Of a stretch of DNA of 64,000 nucleotides, positions 54,870 through 63,824 are shown piece by piece. Each line of letters starts with the position of its first letter. Position 1 is the first letter of the stretch. Below the pieces are notes generated by a model. It was not told the origin of the DNA. It did no database searches and was given only the letters and a program-made list of their open reading frames with translations. A program made the position numbers and the translations under genes. The stretch is from Nannocystis sp. (GTDB lineage Bacteria; Myxococcota_A; Polyangia; Nannocystales; Nannocystaceae): NCBI GenBank assembly GCA_016712315.1, contig JADJRG010000025.1, positions 11,600 through 75,599 on the forward strand, written 5' to 3'.

Positions 54870-55586
54870 ATGACACAGCAGGAAGAGCTCGAAGATGCGG
54901 TGGACTCAGCGGTCCGTGGGATCGTGGCGGTGGAGGCGGGCGAAGGTGAGGAGGCGGTCGCCCGCGAGGGAGAGCCCAGCGGGGCGGCCGAGGAGCGGGG
55001 CCTGATGGCGGCGTGGCGCAGCGGGGATCGGCGGGCTGGTGATGTCCTCATCGTTCGCTACTACCCGACGCTTCGGCGCTTCTTCATCAACAAGGCGCCG
55101 CGCGATGCGGTCGACGACCTCGTGCAGATCACCTTCGAGCAGCTCCTGCGAGCGTCTAGCCGCTACGAGGGGCGGGCGAGCGTGCGGACCTTCGTGCTGG
55201 CGATCGCCTACCGCATGCTGGCGCGGCACTACCGGACCTTCGGGCGCAAACAGGGGCGCCTCGATCCGCTGGTAGATACTGTGGAGCGGGTGAGCACGGG
55301 GATGTTCACGAAGCTGGCGCAGAGGCTCGAACACGAGCTCCTCTTCGAGGCGCTGCGGCGACTCTCGATCGAGGACCAAGCGGTGATCGAGCTAGTGTAC
55401 TGGGAGCATGCGACGATGAAAGAAGGCGCGAAGATCCTCCGGGTGCCCGAGCCGACCTTCAAGAGTAAGTTGCGGCGGGCGAAAGAGCGCCTGGAGGCTG
55501 AACTGGCGAAGGGGCGCGGCTCGACGAGCGAGCAGCGGGGGGGGCTGGAGACGCTGGAGCGGCTGCGGGCGGAGGTGGGGGTGTAG
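54870..55586 (+). CDS. ECF RNA polymerase sigma factor
   Basis: A 238-residue sigma-70 family protein. An acidic N-terminal extension of about 45 residues comes first. Region 2 follows (LIVRYYPTLRRFFINKAP, AVDDLVQITFEQLLRAS, YEGRASVRTFVLAIAYRMLA), then region 4 (FEALRRLSIEDQAVIELVYW, EHATMKEGAKILRVPEPTFK, SKLRRAKERLEAEL). All expected helices are present. No anti-sigma gene is obvious. The upstream kinase and the TIR-like protein may serve as regulators. Confidence 0.9.
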   Translation: MTQQEELEDAVDSAVRGIVAVEAGEGEEAVAREGEPSGAAEERGLMAAWRSGDRRAGDVLIVRYYPTLRRFFINKAPRDAVDDLVQITFEQLLRASSRYEGRASVRTFVLAIAYRMLARHYRTFGRKQGRLDPLVDTVERVSTGMFTKLAQRLEHELLFEALRRLSIEDQAVIELVYWEHATMKEGAKILRVPEPTFKSKLRRAKERLEAELAKGRGSTSEQRGGLETLERLRAEVGV

Positions 55587-55935
55587 CGCCGCTGCGGGGG
55601 CGGGCGTTTTTCCCCACGGTAGACATGTCCCGGCCGAGGCGATCACGGCCCACCGGCAGGCGCGGCCGAGGCGAGGCGCCGGTACGCGACGCGGTGCTGT
55701 CGTTCCCGGGACCGGTGAGGTCGGGCGCGAATTTCACATCTCACACGCGCCTTCTGTGGCTGCGCAGATGAAGCGCTTGAAGTCGTCCTCGCCGAGCCGA
55801 CGAGTCATGCCGTTTCCTACCAGCGGGTCAGGATCTGGAGCGCCGGCCCCGGGAACCATAGGAGACCGCCCGGTTGAGCCGATCCGATGCCTGGCTGGGA
55901 CAAGAGGATGGGCCCGTGGGGCCCGAAGGAGATAT
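55587..55935 (+). other. Intergenic region before the TIR cluster
   Basis: No gene is visible here. A Shine-Dalgarno-like GAAGGAGATATATG lies directly before the ATG at 55936, and is one of the best ribosome-binding sites in the window. The promoter for the TIR cluster is probably in this stretch, but no clear -35/-10 pair was found. Confidence 0.4.
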
Positions 55936-56311
55936 ATGCCGCAATCCATCTTCGTGAGCTACGTGTATGAGGACAAGCGCCACCGCGACAACGTCGCGGG
56001 ATGGTTCGCCAAGCAGGCTGTAGGGCCTAACCGGGTGATGATCGCCGAGGCATTGGACCGAAGGCAGCAGGGTGAGAACGCGATCAAGGACTATCTGCGC
56101 CCCTTGATCCGGGGTCGGCCGCCGTCCTCTGCCTGGTCGGTGACAACACCCACAACAGCAACTGGGTGAGGTACGAGCTCGACGTCGCGACCTCGCTGAA
56201 CAAGCAGATCGTCCTGGCCCGGATCCCTGGGACCACAGGCGCAGCCCCGTTCGGTCATCGGCACACACGATCGCCGTCCTCGACCCATCCACCCTGATCC
56301 AACTCCTCTGA
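55936..56311 (+). CDS. ThsB/MTH538-type TIR protein (frameshifted)
   Basis: About 125 residues. The start is SIFVSYVYEDKRHRDNVAGW, then IKDYLRPLIRG. After a one-base shift near 56,110 it reads AAVLCLVGDNTHNSNWVRYE, then LDVATSLNKQIVLARIPG. This is the MTH538/DUF1863 TIR layout with the W-V-x-Y-E signature, as in ThsB of Thoeris. A second shift near 56,240 gives a plausible end (TIAVLDPSTLIQLL). The strong RBS supports the start. In Thoeris, such TIR proteins sense infection and make a cyclic ADP-ribose-type signal. Confidence 0.7.
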
Positions 56312-56395
56312 ACGAGGAAGATCTCCAACCAACTTGCCCGCCCCGAGAGAGGCGGGCCTCTGCTCTACTCACCGTCGATCAGCACCGAGTCAGCC

Positions 56396-58140
56396 ATGAT
56401 GGACCCCTTCCACTACGAGATCCTCCACACCGAGAGTGGTGCTGCCGCCGCCGCCGCCGACACGATCCGCGGCCTGATCGCTGCCGATCCGGTCCTTTCG
56501 ATCGCTAGCCAGCCATGGAAGCGCACTGAGCTGCCGCCGAGCGCGGCCCTCTTCGCGCTCGTCGTCGTCGTCACCGATGACCTCGCGGCGTCACCGCCCC
56601 TGGCGCGGCGGGTGACGGCGCTGATCGAGCGCGGGTTCCCGGTGATCCCGGTCGTCGAGAGCTGCGCGACCTACGACTTCAGGAAGGCGCCGGTACCCGC
56701 GCTCTCTGCGAGGAACGCAGCAGGGCTCGACGCACCCGAGCAGATCGTCGCGGCGCTCCTCCGACACGGAGGTCTCGCCCGGATCGGTACCGGTGGCCAG
56801 GTCTTCATCAGTTATGCGCGCGCCGACGGGGCCGAGCTCGCCACGCGCCTCGATCAAGGTCTACGAGCGGCTGGCTTCCGCAGCTTCATCGACGTCCGCG
56901 AGATCGCGGGTGGGCAGGCGATCCAGAAGGCGATCCACCAGGAGATCGATGGCAGCGATCTCTTGATCCTCGTCGACTCGGGGGGGGCCGTCGCCTCGCA
57001 GTGGGTCGCCGATGAGCTCGATCGGGCACAAGTCGCCCACGTCCCGCTGCTCGCGGTCACGCCGACGAAGGGCGCCTTCCACCACAGCCTCCGTACGCCA
57101 CATGTCCCGTGGGAACAGGGCGACTCGATCGAGACGGTCGCCGACGCCACGGTTGTCGCTGCTCGGCGGCTCATCGGCCGTAAGCTCGCGTTCCGCGATC
57201 GCGTCGCTCGAACGCTCGAGCGGGTGTGCAAGCTCCGTGGGTGGTCGCTCGGCGAGGATCGAGCGCATTGGCTCGTCCGCGTCCAGCGGGATCTACGCGT
57301 CGGATGCAGCGAGGCTGCGCCCACGCCGAGGCGATCGTCAACCTCTGCGATGTTGTCGGGGATGGCCGAGGATGCTGGTCGGCGGGACCCGGCCCTACAC
57401 CAGGCAGTCCGTTCGCGCCTACCACCGCCTCGGCGGCGACAACGTGTGTGTGACGCCCCTCTCCCGCGTCGCCTCCCGTATCCCCGAGCGAGTCGCCGCG
57501 CAGGCCCTCGCCGGGCGTCGCGTCTTCCTCTCCGCGGCGATGCCGGACAGCGACGAGGGTGAGATCGCCGCGCCCTATCTCGCGCCCTTCGTCGTCACCT
57601 TCATCCAGACCATGGTAGAGCTCGGCGCGACCGTGGTCTTCGGCGGCCACCCCTCGGTGACGCCGCTCGTCCCCAAGGCGATCGTCAACATCGCCGCAGA
57701 GGGCGGCAGCGGCATCGAGCTCCACCAGGCCAAGCGGTGGATCGACGATCTCCCCGGAGGAGGCGAAGGACCGCCGGGTCTTCCCGAAGGTGAAGTGGCA
57801 CGGCGACGGCGGCGAGGTGAAGTCCGACATCGCCGCCCTCCGCAGCGGGATGATCCGACCCGGTCTCGACGCGGCCGTCTTCGTCGGCGGCAAGATCAAC
57901 TCGAGCTTCACCGCCGCTGACAAGCCCGGGATCATCGACGAGTTTGACCGCTTCCGCGATGCCTGCCCAGAGAAGCCGGCGTATGTGCTCGGTCTCGGCG
58001 GCGGTGCGGCTCGCAAGATCCTCGATCGCGGCGACCCGCCCGGCGAGCTCGTCGATCCGCTGGTGACCTGCGAGCTCGCCACGACCACCGACCCGGATCT
58101 AGCGACGGCGTTGATCGTGGCCGACCTGATGGACCGTTGA
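56396..58140 (+). CDS. TIR-SLOG fusion protein, candidate Thoeris-like effector (three frameshifts)
   Basis: About 580 residues. Residues 1-130 are an alpha/beta domain (FALVVVVTDDLAASPPLARR). A TIR domain follows at about 135-260 (GGQVFISYARADGAELATRL; SQWVADELDRAQ with the W-x-x-x-E-type Glu). The C-terminal half is a SLOG/Rossmann-like domain: MLVGGTRPYTRQSVRAYHRL, GRRVFLSAAMPDSDEGEIAA, GATVVFGGHPSVTPLVPKAI, DAAVFVGGKINSSF, KPAYVLGLGGGAARKIL. Frame changes are needed near 57,325, 57,370 and 57,745. In known Thoeris, ThsA combines an NADase domain (SIR2) with a SLOG sensor that binds the TIR-made signal; here a TIR takes the effector position. That role is inferred. Confidence 0.7.
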
Positions 58141-58157
58141 AATCACCTTGGTACCCC

Positions 58158-58948
58158 ATGAGCCTCTCGATCTTCGTCTCCCACTCCTTCGACCACTCCG
58201 ACAAGCTCCTCGGCGTCCTCCGCTTCATCCGCAATCGCGGGATCAGGCACGTCGATCACAGCATCCCGGCGTGGGATCCCTACAACGGCCCCGACGTCCA
58301 GGCCGAGATCGAGCGGCGTATCCGGCGATGCCACCGCGTCATCGTCGTCCTGACGAAGGGATCCATCGAAGCCCCTGGATACGGGCCGAGGTCGAGTGGG
58401 CGAGGAGGTATCGCAAGCCGGTCATCGCCGTCTGGCCCCAAGGCGAGGCCGGCGAGCCGATCCCCGAGGTGGTCGCCGAGTCGGCGCCATATCTGATCGG
58501 CTGGCGGGCGACCTCCCTCGAGAAGGCGCTGAACCTCCAAGAGGTGGGCAACTACCGCGCGCTTGACCTGGCGGAGGATGCCGAGCGCGAGCTGGCGGTC
58601 GCGAGGATCGTCCAGGGGGCGGGGGTCGCCAGTCTGATCCTCGTCGGCGTCGACCTGATGAACCTCAAGAAGATGCGGGATCAGCTGCGCGCTCGAGGCT
58701 ATCAGGTCTCGTTCAACGATAACCTGCTTAATCCCCTCCTCAAGGCGCTCCTCGGGGCCGGGGTCGCGGGGCTTCTGGGGTACGTCCTGGGCGACCTCTG
58801 CGGTGCCAAGCGGGACATGCCGCGGCAGCTAGCGATCGGTGCCGCGCTCCTCGGGGGCGGAATCGCGGTCCATCAGCACCTGAAGGTGGAGATCCGGGCC
58901 CTGGGGCCCCTCGTGCAGATGGATCTGGCGGCTCCCCTTCAGCCGTAG
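58158..58948 (+). CDS. TIR protein with C-terminal membrane segment (frameshifted)
   Basis: About 264 residues. TIR part: LSIFVSHSFDHSDKLLGVLR, VIVVLTKGSIEA, then, after a shift near 58,372, SPWIRAEVEWARRYRKPVIA. It has the DUF1863-like W-I-x-x-E motif. A linker follows. The C-terminus has two hydrophobic, Gly-rich segments (LKALLGAGVAGLLGYVLGDL; LAIGAALLGGGIAVHQHL) that could insert into a membrane. The start lies 17 bases after the TIR-SLOG stop. The membrane tail suggests either a membrane-located signal producer or a pore-like effector; this is inferred. Confidence 0.65.
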
Positions 58949-59122
58949 CGGCGATGAATCCGGTCACGGTGACGACGTGCCCCTCCGAGCTGGGCGGCGG
59001 GGCGGATCGCGGCCCAAGGGCATTGAGCGGTCAACGCGACGAGATGTGAGAGAAAGCGCCCGATCGCAAGCTCACAATCATTAACCGATCGCGAACCTCT
59101 CAACCGGGAACCAAGCCGCTCG

Positions 59123-59738
59123 ATGTTCTTCATCACTCAGCAATCCCCACGGCACAAAGTCTTCGTCAGCTACCACCACGCTGGTGATGAGCCCTTCAAG
59201 GCAACGCTCTCGGGCACCATGTTCCGTGACGCCTATGATGACCTCTCCGTCCGCCCCTTGGAGGTCGATGATGGCCTCTCGACTGAGCGAACCCGCCAGA
59301 TCATCCGCGACGAGTACATCCGCGACGCCACCGTGACGCTCGTCCTCGTTGGCGCCGGCACCTGGCGGCGCAAGTACGTAGACTGGGAGATCGACTCCAG
59401 CCTCCGTGACACCAAATACAACTCTCGCACCGGGCTCCTCGGCATCATCCTGCCGACCTACCGCCTGCCCGCATGGGAAGGTGTGATCCGGGCCAACTCT
59501 CAGCCGAACCCAACCGGGAGACCTACTGCCCCAACAACATCCCCCACGCCTCTGGGACAACATCAAGAACAGGTTCGCCAAGATGCGGCCATGGCCAACC
59601 TCCGCCACCGAACTCAGGGAATGGATCCATGAGGCGTTCCGGCGCCGTGATCTGCAACCCAACCCTTATCTCTCCCGCCCCACGTTCAGCAATAACCGCT
59701 CCGAAGCCACGAACGTATGGGATCCCCCCGTTCGTTAG
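59123..59738 (+). CDS. ThsB/MTH538-type TIR protein (frameshifts near 59,500-59,550)
   Basis: About 204 residues. N-terminal TIR: RHKVFVSYHHAGDEPFKATL, IIRDEYIRDATVTLVLVGAG, RKYVDWEIDSSLRDTKYN, GLLGIILPTYRLP. Two shifts then lead to the usual family end (LWDNIKNRFAKMRPWP, TELREWIHEAFRRRD). All elements of DUF1863 are present in order. It is in the same orientation as the four other TIR genes here. The 174 bases before it hold no gene. Confidence 0.7.
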
Positions 59739-59758
59739 CACCCTCGGATCCTTACGAC

Positions 59759-60494
59759 ATGTCCCTCAAAAAAGTTGCCCTCGCCACGCTCACACTCTAC
59801 GGCCTGCACCGAATATTCGGCGCCAAGGACCCGCAGAAAACGTTCTTCAGCTTCCACTACGATAATGATATTTGGAGGGTAAACCAAATCCGTAACTCGT
59901 GGGTCACCTACGGCTCCCCGGAGAAGGCTGGGTTCTTCGATCACTCTCTCTGGGAAACGGCGAAGATCCGCGGAGATGCGGCGATCCGCCGCATCATCGA
60001 CGACGCCCTTGAAGACTCGGAGGTGACCGTTGTCCTCATCGGCGAAGAGACCTGGCAGAGTCGATGGGTTCAGTACGAGATAAAGAAGAGCATCGAACGG
60101 AACAACGGCCTCATCGGCGTGTACATCGACGGCCTCCGTGATAGGTCTGGCCAGCCCTCCCACAGAGGCTTTAGTCCCTTCGATGATTTCGTGATCGAGT
60201 CGGGCCACCCTATCACCGACGGATCCACACTACGACTACTCGGGCGAAGACGGCTACACCAACCTCCGCCACTGGATCGCCAACGCCCCGCGAATCGGTG
60301 ACATCACCGACCTTGGCGACCTCGATCTTGAGAAAGAGTACGAGGAGGACGAGGAGGACGAGGAGGACGAGGAGGAGGAGGACGACGACGACGACGAACT
60401 CGTGGATGAAGATGACGAACTCGCGGATGAAGATGACGAACTCGTGGATGAAGATGACGAATTCGCGGATGAAGATGACGACGATGACGACTGA
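59759..60494 (+). CDS. ThsB-type TIR protein with hyperacidic repeat tail (frameshift near 60,224)
   Basis: About 245 residues. This is the most typical ThsB in the cluster: KTFFSFHYDNDIWRVNQIRN, SWVTYG, IRGDAAIRRIIDDALEDSEV, VLIGEETWQSRWVQYEIKKS, NNGLIGVYIDGLRD. After a base shift it reads HYDYSGEDGYTNLRHWIANA, the conserved end of the family. A C-terminal tail of about 50 residues is almost purely Asp/Glu and includes four copies of a seven-residue unit (DELVDED/DELADED). Such a tail is unusual for ThsB and could mimic nucleic acid or bind basic proteins or Ca2+; that is speculation. A hydrophobic stretch near the start (LATLTLYGLHRIFG) may be a short anchor. Confidence 0.8.
60393..60476 (+). 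repeat. Four 21-bp tandem repeats coding for an acidic tail
   Basis: The unit is GACGAACTCGTGGATGAAG plus AT, repeated four times with one or two changes per copy. It is preceded by runs of GAGGAGGAC and GACGACGAC. The copy number is likely to be variable. Confidence 0.85.
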
Positions 60495-60519
60495 CTGGGA
60501 TCAAAGGCTCAAATCAACC

Positions 60520-61000
60520 CGCCTAGACCGAGCGGATGTCGGGTAGCCGAGGAGGTTGCTCTCCCCGGGCTCCCACAGAACCCGCCGTGACCTCGACCGG
60601 GTACTTGCAGAACTCGACGCGCTGCGTCTCCATCGCGACCTCGTCGAGCCCATCACCCAGCACCAAGGAGACGCCCATGCTTCCATAGCTCCGGCCCGAG
60701 CTCTCGCTCGAGCGGCGCGTCCCTGTCGGCACGAGCCAGATCATCGCCGATCCACTCGCCGATCCCCGCCCTCGACGCCCGCAAAGCGCCGCAACGTCAG
60801 CCACCCCCGCCCCGGCCGCCGCCGCTCCCTCGCGCAGGCCGTCCCTGCACGATCACCGATCACCGATCACCTGCTGTTGGGTCTTGGGTCTTGGGTCGTC
60901 GCCCCCGTTGTCGAACGCTCGCTGCATCACGTGGCAGGCGTCGCTCGGCGCCGCCCGCAGCGCCACGCCAGATCGCCGCCGGTCTAGCCTGCACCGGCGG
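60520..61000 (-). pseudogene. Remnant of a TIR-NACHT gene related to 36680-40228
   Basis: A minus-strand segment reads SLVLGDGLDEVAMETQR, matching LLVLADGLDEVAQESER of the NACHT Walker B region. Nucleotide blocks at 60,745-60,790 and 60,900-60,975 match the NACHT and pre-NACHT regions of the gene at 36680-40228 (for example CGCCGATCCACTCGCCGATC and GGCAGGCGTCGCTCGGCGCC). Large parts between them are deleted. No gene is evident from 61,000 to 61,200. The fragment shows that a second copy of this NLR-like gene once existed here. Confidence 0.6.
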
Positions 61001-61203
61001 TGAAGGCGAACGCGAGAAGGACGACGACACCCTCATCGTCAGCGGTGGCGGCCCCGCGCAGCGCGAACTCTCCCGCTGACACCGGCCCCGCGGCTGTCTA
61101 GGATCCCAAGCTGGAGCCCTCGTGGGCGCGGTGGGAGGTGTGGCATGGAAGGGGCGATTTTTTTAGGGTTAGATGACTGTCGTAGGCTGTCAGAGGGCTC
61201 TCC

Positions 61204-61442
61204 TTGCTCGGAGCTCCTCATGAGTCGGCCGCGATCGATCCTCCCGGCGCCCGCGCTCCGCGGCCCCTGCTCACCGCCGACGCCGTCGCCGAGCTGCTCG
61301 CCGTCACCGATCGGCTATTTACGCCCGCCACGCCCGCGGAGCGATCCCCGGCAGGGTCCGCTTTAGCCGCACCCTCCGCTTCGACCCCGACATTATCGCC
61401 GCCTGGATCGCCGCCCACACCGACCGCCGAGGCGCCCCGTGA
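61204..61442 (+). CDS. Excisionase-like HTH protein (frameshifted)
   Basis: About 75 residues. The sequence reads RPLLTADAVAELLAVTDR, then, after a one-base shift, ARGGAIPGRVRFSRTLRFDP and DIIAAWIAAHTDRRGAP. This is the usual excisionase/HTH_17 layout, in which a helix-turn-helix is followed by a wing (IPxxRxGRxxRF) and a helix ending near the stop. Its TGA overlaps the GTG start of the integrase (GTGA at 61439-61442). A TTG at 61204 is the most upstream start in frame. Confidence 0.55.
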
Positions 61443-62523
61443 TCACCCTCCGGCCTTGGCGCGGCTCCGACACCCACTTCGAGGTCGACATCGCCCTCGT
61501 CGCCCCCGACGGCCGCCGCTTCCGCCGACGCCTCAAAGCCCCCGTCACCGGCCGCAGCAACGTCGAGCGTTGGGCCCGCGCGCTCGAGCGGCACCTCCTC
61601 GCCGAGCTGCTCGCCCGCCTGTGCCCCCTCGCCCCGCCGCCGCCCACCTTCCGCGACTTCGCCGTCCTCTTCCTCGACGCTTGCCGGGCCGACCGCCTCG
61701 CCTCCAGCACCCTCACCAACTACGACGTTCACCTCCGCGTCCACATCCTCCCCCTGCTCGGCGACCGCCGCCTCGACGCCCTCGGCGGAGCGTGACCTGG
61801 TCGCCCTCAAAGCTCGCCTGCTCGACCTCGCCCCCAGCTCCGCCGCCGAGGTGCTGAAGACCCTCAAGGCGCTCCTTCACCGCGCCGTCAAGCTCGGCCA
61901 CCTCGCCCGCCCCTCCGCTCGGATCCAGATCCCCCGTCGCCCCCGCAAGGAGCCCGTCGCCTACAGCGCCGACGAGACCGCCGCGCTGCTCACCGCCGCC
62001 GCTGCTGCTGGCCCGCACGCCCTCGTCGCTGTCCTCCTCGGCCTCGACGGCGGCCTCCGCCGCGGCGAGCTGCTCGCCCTCCGCTGGGCCGACCTCGACC
62101 TCGACCGCCGCACCGTGACCGTCCGCGACACCCTCGTCCAAGGCCAGGCCGCCGGCGCCACCAAGACCCGCACTGAAGCCACCGTCGGCCTCACCCTCCG
62201 CCTCACCGCCGCCCTCACCGCGCTCGCCGCTCAGATCCGCCTCAAACGGCGCTCATCGAGCCACTTCGTGCTCACCCACCCCGACGGCGCCCACTGGAAC
62301 GAGGCACACTTTTGCGCGCCTCTACGCCGCCTCGTCACCACCGCCGGGATCCGCTGGCTCGGCACCCACGTCCTGCGCCGCACCTGCGCCACCGGATCGC
62401 TGACAACGGCGGCGGCATCACGGCCGTCGCCGCCCGCTCCGCCACAGCGGGCTGCACATGGCCAGCCGCTACGTGGAACGCGGCGCGCACGCGAGGCACC
62501 AGGCTGTTGCCTTCCTCGATTAA
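61439..62523 (+). CDS. Tyrosine recombinase/integrase (frameshifts near 61,790 and 62,395)
   Basis: About 360 residues from GTG 61439 (VITLRPWRG). The arm and core-binding domain comes first (LARLCPLAPPPPTFRDFAVL; LTNYDVHLRVHILPLLGDRR). The catalytic domain follows with GLDGGLRRGELLALRWADLD (Arg), THVLRRTCAT (His-x-x-Arg) and, after a shift, GLHMASRYVERGAHARHQ with the nucleophilic Tyr. All active-site elements are present. It probably mobilised the neighbouring defence genes. No attachment site was identified. Confidence 0.75.
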
Positions 62524-62662
62524 GCCGAGGATCAAGCAGCCGTCGATGATCGAGACGAGAAGAAAAATAGATGTCCCACAGACATGTACCGCAGCGTCCT
62601 TGAATCTCGCACGTCGTCTGTCTATGTTCCCGTGAGCGCGAGGCGAGCGCAGGAGGTCTCAG

Positions 62663-63824
62663 ATGATCACCCTGCGCCCATGGAAGGAAGCAAGAACACC
62701 TATGAAGCCAGATATCAACCTCACCGCACCGGACGGGCATCAGTCCGGCGGCGAGTTACGTGCCGGTCACCGGCAAGTCGGCGGCCCGAGCGTGGGCTCG
62801 TGGCGGGAGCAAGTGCTCCTGGCGGAGCTCATGGGGCTCTCAGCCGCGGGATCGCGCGAGCGGGCCGCAGAGGCGCCCGAGCACGCTCGCGCCGTCGCGC
62901 AGCGGGTGGAGGTGCCCGAGGCGCCGCGGTGCCGACCGTCGGTGAGTTCGCGGTGACCTTTATCGAGTACTGCAAAGGCGGACCGCCTCGCCCTCAACAA
63001 CTCACGGGCTACGACGTACTTCCAGGGTCCATCCTCCCCCGTCCCCGCTGTGCCGCGTCTGGACGGATCTCGCAGCGAGAGATCCCCGCTCAAGGCGCGG
63101 CTGATCCGCCCGCGGTGAGCACGCGGCGAGATCTTGAACCCTCAAGTGTCTGCTCAACCGGGCGATCAAGCTCGGCGTCCTCGAGCGGGCGCCGCTCGAG
63201 ATCGAGGTGCCGCGGCGGTTAGCGTTGATCGCCGGTATCCCCCACACCGACGCAGAGACGACGGCGCTGCTGGCTGAGGGACCGAGGCGAAGGTCTGGCC
63301 AGCGGTGCTCCCCGGCCTCGACGGTGGCCTGCGACGCGGCGAGATCCTGGCGCTCCGCTGGGACGACCTCGACCGCGCGCGGCGGGCGATGACGATCCGT
63401 CGCACGCTGGTCGGGGCAAGCTCAGCGACACGAACTAAGGGAGCGCATAGAGGAAGACGGTGGGCAGCGACCCGCCGCCTCGCCGACGCGCTGACGGCCG
63501 CCGCACACCTGGGGCGCTTCATGTCGCCGGCGCTCGGCGGGGCTTGCACGGATGGATCCGGGGATCAGCTGCTCCGACTGGTCGAGAGGGCGGCGACCAT
63601 TGGCTCATGCCCACACCGCTCCGCCGCACATGCGCCACCGGACTCGCCGACGCGGCGGCGGCATCAACGCCGTCGCCGCCTAGCTCCGCCACCGCGGTCT
63701 CGAGATGGCGGCGCGTTATATCGACCACCACGCGGGCGCCGGTGGATTGCACTACGCTGGAGAGATAATGGAGACGCGATCCCGCGCTCTGCTATCTCCG
63801 GCGGATCAATTCATGTTAGGCTAG
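62663..63824 (+). pseudogene. Second, decayed tyrosine recombinase
   Basis: It starts with MITLRPWKEA, like the upstream integrase. It retains the core (GLDGGLRRGEILALRWDDLD) and a trace of the Tyr region (ARYIDHHAGAG), but in at least four different frames and with missing pieces. The two are tandem paralogues, and this copy is no longer functional. Confidence 0.65.
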
